Assembly (NCBI GenBank): GCA_012270135.1
Contig: JAAXIW010000115.1
Location: 1 to 6,823, forward strand
From: Brevundimonas sp.
GTDB lineage: Bacteria > Pseudomonadota > Alphaproteobacteria > Caulobacterales > Caulobacteraceae
Direction of reading: 5' to 3'
Length of the DNA: 6,823 nt
Shown here: positions 5,113 through 6,823 of the stretch, one piece after another
Layout of the letters: every line of letters begins with the position of its first letter
Position numbering within the stretch: the first letter of the stretch is position 1
Notes under the pieces: model-generated
The model's input: the letters and a program-made list of their open reading frames with translations, nothing else
What the model was told of the DNA's origin: nothing
Database searches by the model: none
Translations under genes and position numbers: made by a program

Positions 5113-5722
5113 AGTCCACAATCAGGTCCGTCACTGCCTTGAGGAGCACCGCCGTGACGACGATGACGACTAGCAGGATCAGGAGGCGGACGCCCCGTCC
5201 ACGGGGCGGCGGGCGGTAGCCGAGCCGCCGGTCATGGGGGTGTCGTGAATCCCGTTCCGCGCGCCCACCTGCGCCAGCACCCAGCCCGCGCTCAGCACCT
5301 GCCGCAGCAGCTCCCGTGGGTTCGACTGGATCGCGTCGTCCGCCAGCCCTCTCATCAAATGACTGCGAACCGGATCCTCGCCCCCCGTCGGGCTGAACGC
5401 GTCCAGCGCCGCTTCCAGATCCTCCCACGTCCAGTGGGGAAGCGGCGTACTCGTCAATGCCATGACCTGACTCCCTGTCGAGGACGGCATCAGCAGCGCA
5501 ATCGGCGTCGCCGCCAATGGGGTCTTTCGGCCCTGGTACGTTTCGGCCCAGGAGGGCGAGCGCGGCCTTGCGCCGGTTGACGCCCATCCGACGGCAGGCC
5601 TCGTGCACGTGCTTTTTGACGGTGGCCTCGGACAGGCCCAGGCGGGCGGCGATTTCCTTGTCGGTGAGAAAGGCCGTCAGCCTCAGACACTCTTCCTGGC
5701 GGGCGCTGAGGCGCTGCGGCAT
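5051..5722 (-). CDS. LuxR-type HTH protein with C-terminal membrane segment (middle frame in conflict)
   Basis: The 223-residue frame begins with a GerE/LuxR-type DNA-binding domain, LSARQEECLRLTAFLTDKEIAARLGLSEATVKKHVHEACRRMGVNRRKAALALLG (5-59), placed at the N-terminus with no receiver domain. It ends with one strong membrane helix, VRLLILLVVIVVTAVLL (178-194), preceded by basic residues. HTH plus linker plus membrane helix is an architecture I recall from Caulobacterales proteins. The ATG at 5722 has GGAG 6 bases upstream. The linker (about 60-177) is Gly/Arg-rich, with noticeably fewer G/C third positions than the two ends, while the next frame looks coding there. This could be a real disordered linker, or two compensating frameshifts near 5540 and 5190. 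It probably regulates the adjacent membrane protein or its own locus; the target is unknown. Confidence 0.6.
   Translation of the reverse strand: MPQRLSARQEECLRLTAFLTDKEIAARLGLSEATVKKHVHEACRRMGVNRRKAALALLGRNVPGPKDPIGGDADCAADAVLDRESGHGIDEYAASPLDVGGSGSGAGRVQPDGGRGSGSQSFDERAGGRRDPVEPTGAAAAGAERGLGAGAGGRAERDSRHPHDRRLGYRPPPRGRGVRLLILLVVIVVTAVLLKAVTDLIVDYAGRAGEIGQATQSARPAGR
5179..5463 (-). CDS. Alternative-frame ORF inside the LuxR-type gene: displaced middle of that gene or a separate small protein
   Basis: In the frame shifted by one from the LuxR-type gene, 94 codons read as a normal-looking soluble protein: MALTSTPLPHWTWEDLEAALDAF, then GGEDPVRSHLMRGLADDAIQSNPRELLRQVLSAGWVLAQVGARNG. Nearly all third positions are G or C, unlike the overlapping frame. 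The ATG at 5463 follows GGGAG by about 7 bases, so independent translation is possible. However, the same coding-like bias extends upstream to about 5540, right after the HTH, which instead suggests that this is the middle of the HTH protein displaced by a frameshift. No family is recognised. It should not be counted as a confirmed gene. Confidence 0.4.
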   Translation of the reverse strand: MALTSTPLPHWTWEDLEAALDAFSPTGGEDPVRSHLMRGLADDAIQSNPRELLRQVLSAGWVLAQVGARNGIHDTPMTGGSATARRPVDGASAS

Positions 5723-5849
5723 TCCACACTCCGGTGCGAGCGAAGTAGCTACGGCCTGCGACCGGCGCCGTCCAGTGTCCCGACGTCAGGTTCGGCGCCG
5801 GGCGCCCGTCGTGATGCCCTTCGGACCTTCGGTTCGGCGATATGGAGAA

Positions 5850-5925
5850 TGGTGCCGCTTAGGTGACTCGAACACCTGACCCCCGCATTACGAATGCGAT
5901 GCTCTACCAGCTGAGCTAAAGCGGC
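5850..5925 (-). tRNA. tRNA-Thr, anticodon CGT
   Basis: A complete 76-base cloverleaf with encoded CCA. The acceptor is GCCGCTT/AAGCGGC, the D arm GCTC-AGCTGGTA-GAGC, the anticodon stem TCGCA/TGCGG with loop TTCGTAA giving anticodon CGT (reads ACG, Thr), the variable loop GGGTC, the T arm AGGTG-TTCGAGT-CACCT, the discriminator A, then CCA at 5852-5850. All stems pair, with a single terminal wobble in the anticodon stem. It lies between hemD and the LuxR-type gene, all on the minus strand. Confidence 0.96.
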
Positions 5926-5940
5926 CTTGGCGGGGCGGAG

Positions 5941-5969
5941 AAGAGCGCGCCCGCGCGAGAGGCGCTCTT
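5941..5969 (-). terminator. Stem-loop directly after hemD, possible 3' end structure
   Basis: AAGAGCGC (5941-5948) and GCGCTCTT (5962-5969) form a perfect 8-bp stem with a 13-base loop, directly after the hemD stop codon. In the minus direction it is followed by CTCC rather than a U-run, so it is at best a weak terminator or an mRNA 3' end stabiliser. A transcript starting at the tRNA promoter would lack the first arm. Confidence 0.35.
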
Positions 5970-5994
5970 TATACGCGGGGCGCGAGCTTGCCAA
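5968..5994 (-). promoter_or_regulatory. Candidate tRNA-Thr promoter overlapping the hemD stop
   Basis: On the minus strand TTGGCA (5994-5989) and TATAAA (5973-5968), each matching five of six consensus bases, are separated by 15 bases, shorter than the E. coli optimum but near the closer spacing described for Caulobacter housekeeping promoters. Transcription would begin about 35 bases upstream of the mature tRNA. The -10 contains the hemD stop TAA. This is inferred. Confidence 0.5.
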
Positions 5995-6643
5995 GCGCCT
6001 CCAACACCGCCGCCTCGTCCGGCCGGGCGGCGACGCGGATCTCCAGGCCGGAAACGCGCGTCAGCGGCTTGGCGGCGGCGTCCGAGATGGCGACGGCGGC
6101 CTGTCCCGCGAACGGCGCCAGCGCCGCCACTGCGCGCCCGCCGCGCGGCGAATGGACCAGCACGGCCTCGAACCCAGCGGGCGCGGCGGCCCCGGTCTCG
6201 ACCGACCGATAGACCGGCAGGGCGCGAACCTCGATCTGGCCGGCCAGCAGCGTCGGCAGGTCTCCCGACGGCTCGAGCGCGCCGGGCGCGAGCACCGGGC
6301 CGGGCGCCGCCTCCGCCAGCAGGCGGGCCAGGTCGGCCAGGGCTCCGCCCGCCGATCGGATGGAGGCGAACCCCGCCGTCCGCGCCGCCTCCGCCGTGGC
6401 GTCGCCCACCGCGAACACCGGCAGAAGGCGCCGGTCCGACAGGGCCCGAAAGGCATCCACGCCATTGGGGCTGGTGAAGGCCAGCGCCGCGATCCGCGTC
6501 AGGTCGGGCGCCGGCTGCGAGATCCGCTCGATCGCCAGTAGCGGCGCGATGAGCGGCTCGAAGCCAAGGTCGGTCAGGCGGCCGGCGGTGCGCGTTGCGC
6601 CCGGCTCGGCGCGGGTGACCCAGACGCGTCGGATCGGCCTCAG
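5969..6643 (-). CDS. hemD: Uroporphyrinogen-III synthase HemD, probable CTG start
   Basis: HemD closes and inverts ring D of hydroxymethylbilane to form uroporphyrinogen III in heme and related tetrapyrrole synthesis. The 224-residue product shows the weakly conserved family pattern: VWVTRAEPGATRTAGRLTDLGFEPLIAPLLAI (8-39), AFTSPNGVDAF (55-65), VFAVGDATAEAARTAGF (76-92), VLVHSPRGGRAVAAL (161-175) and AVAISDAAAKPL (183-194). No ATG, GTG or TTG lies before the conserved N-terminus. The CTG at 6643 overlaps the hemC stop as CTGA, with AGGGGG 7 bases upstream, exactly where a coupled ATGA start would be expected. The first usual start is GTG at 6460, which would remove about 61 conserved residues. 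Position after hemC supports the identity. The start codon is inference; the product is well supported. Confidence 0.88.
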   Translation of the reverse strand: MRPIRRVWVTRAEPGATRTAGRLTDLGFEPLIAPLLAIERISQPAPDLTRIAALAFTSPNGVDAFRALSDRRLLPVFAVGDATAEAARTAGFASIRSAGGALADLARLLAEAAPGPVLAPGALEPSGDLPTLLAGQIEVRALPVYRSVETGAAAPAGFEAVLVHSPRGGRAVAALAPFAGQAAVAISDAAAKPLTRVSGLEIRVAARPDEAAVLEALGKLAPRV

Positions 6644-6823
6644 TGGTCGACCCCCTGGTCGCCGGCCGCGTCGCGGACCTCGGCGCCGATTTTCAGACCA
6701 AGCGCCCGGGCCCGCTCCGGCGCGTCAACCGCCTCGACTTCGGCGATCTCGCCCGCCCGGCGCCAGCGCGCCGAGCCGTCGCGCGCCAGCATCTCGGTCG
6801 TCACACGCAGCCGGCCGGCGGCG
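6640..6823 (-). CDS. hemC: Porphobilinogen deaminase (hydroxymethylbilane synthase) HemC, C-terminal end
   Basis: HemC polymerises four porphobilinogen molecules into hydroxymethylbilane, the substrate of HemD. Only the last 60 codons are present, reading AAGRLRVTTEMLARDGSARWRRAGEIAEVEAVDAPERARALGLKIGAEVRDAAGDQGVDH and stop. This is the small C-terminal domain (a beta strand with L.a.mL..DGs..wr, then a helix with the A.alG...g.e....ag pattern). The dipyrromethane-binding Cys lies outside the window. The stop overlaps the likely hemD start by two to four bases, so the two are probably translated in a coupled way. Identity rests on this fragment and on the hemD neighbour. Confidence 0.85.
   Translation of the reverse strand, partial: AAGRLRVTTEMLARDGSARWRRAGEIAEVEAVDAPERARALGLKIGAEVRDAAGDQGVDH

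Noticed and set aside
5788..5850. Terminator downstream of tRNA-Thr
   Set aside because: GC-rich inverted repeats (GGCGCC, GGGCGCCC, repeated CCTTCGG) occur, but none has a U-tract in the minus direction.

Overview
This is a GC-rich alphaproteobacterial chromosome segment, most likely Caulobacterales and plausibly a Brevundimonas-like genome. The support is a metK-trmB-rimP-nusA order of the alphaproteobacterial type, protein sequences close to that group from memory (no search was run), and coding frames whose third codon positions are mostly G or C. It is mainly a housekeeping region with a few accessory genes inserted.

Layout. On the minus strand, read right to left: the 3' end of hemC, then hemD (heme synthesis, overlapping stop and start); a tRNA-Thr (anticodon CGT); a small regulator/membrane block (LuxR-type HTH protein with a C-terminal membrane segment, a frame conflict in its middle, and a multi-pass membrane protein); metK (S-adenosylmethionine synthetase), then trmB (a SAM-dependent tRNA methyltransferase); a small multi-pass membrane protein; and rimP followed by the 5' part of nusA (ribosome maturation and transcription elongation). 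On the plus strand, a two-gene cassette (a PRL-like Cys phosphatase and the biotin transporter subunit bioY) sits between trmB and rimP and separates genes that I recall as adjacent in relatives.

Regulation visible in the sequence. A nearly perfect 24-bp AT-rich palindrome lies at the metK promoter and looks like a repressor operator. It also implies that metK starts at a TTG downstream rather than at the first ATG. Upstream of rimP there is a sigma70-like promoter, a short leader, and an intrinsic terminator just before the rimP ribosome binding site, with a competing hairpin, which suggests attenuation of the rimP-nusA operon. Four genes (rimP, bioY, metK, hemD) appear to use non-ATG starts, and hemD appears to use CTG.

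I see no CRISPR array, insertion sequence, or obvious new defence or mobile system. The most interesting items are the metK operator, the rimP leader, the PRL-like phosphatase coupled to bioY, and the frame conflict in the LuxR-type gene.
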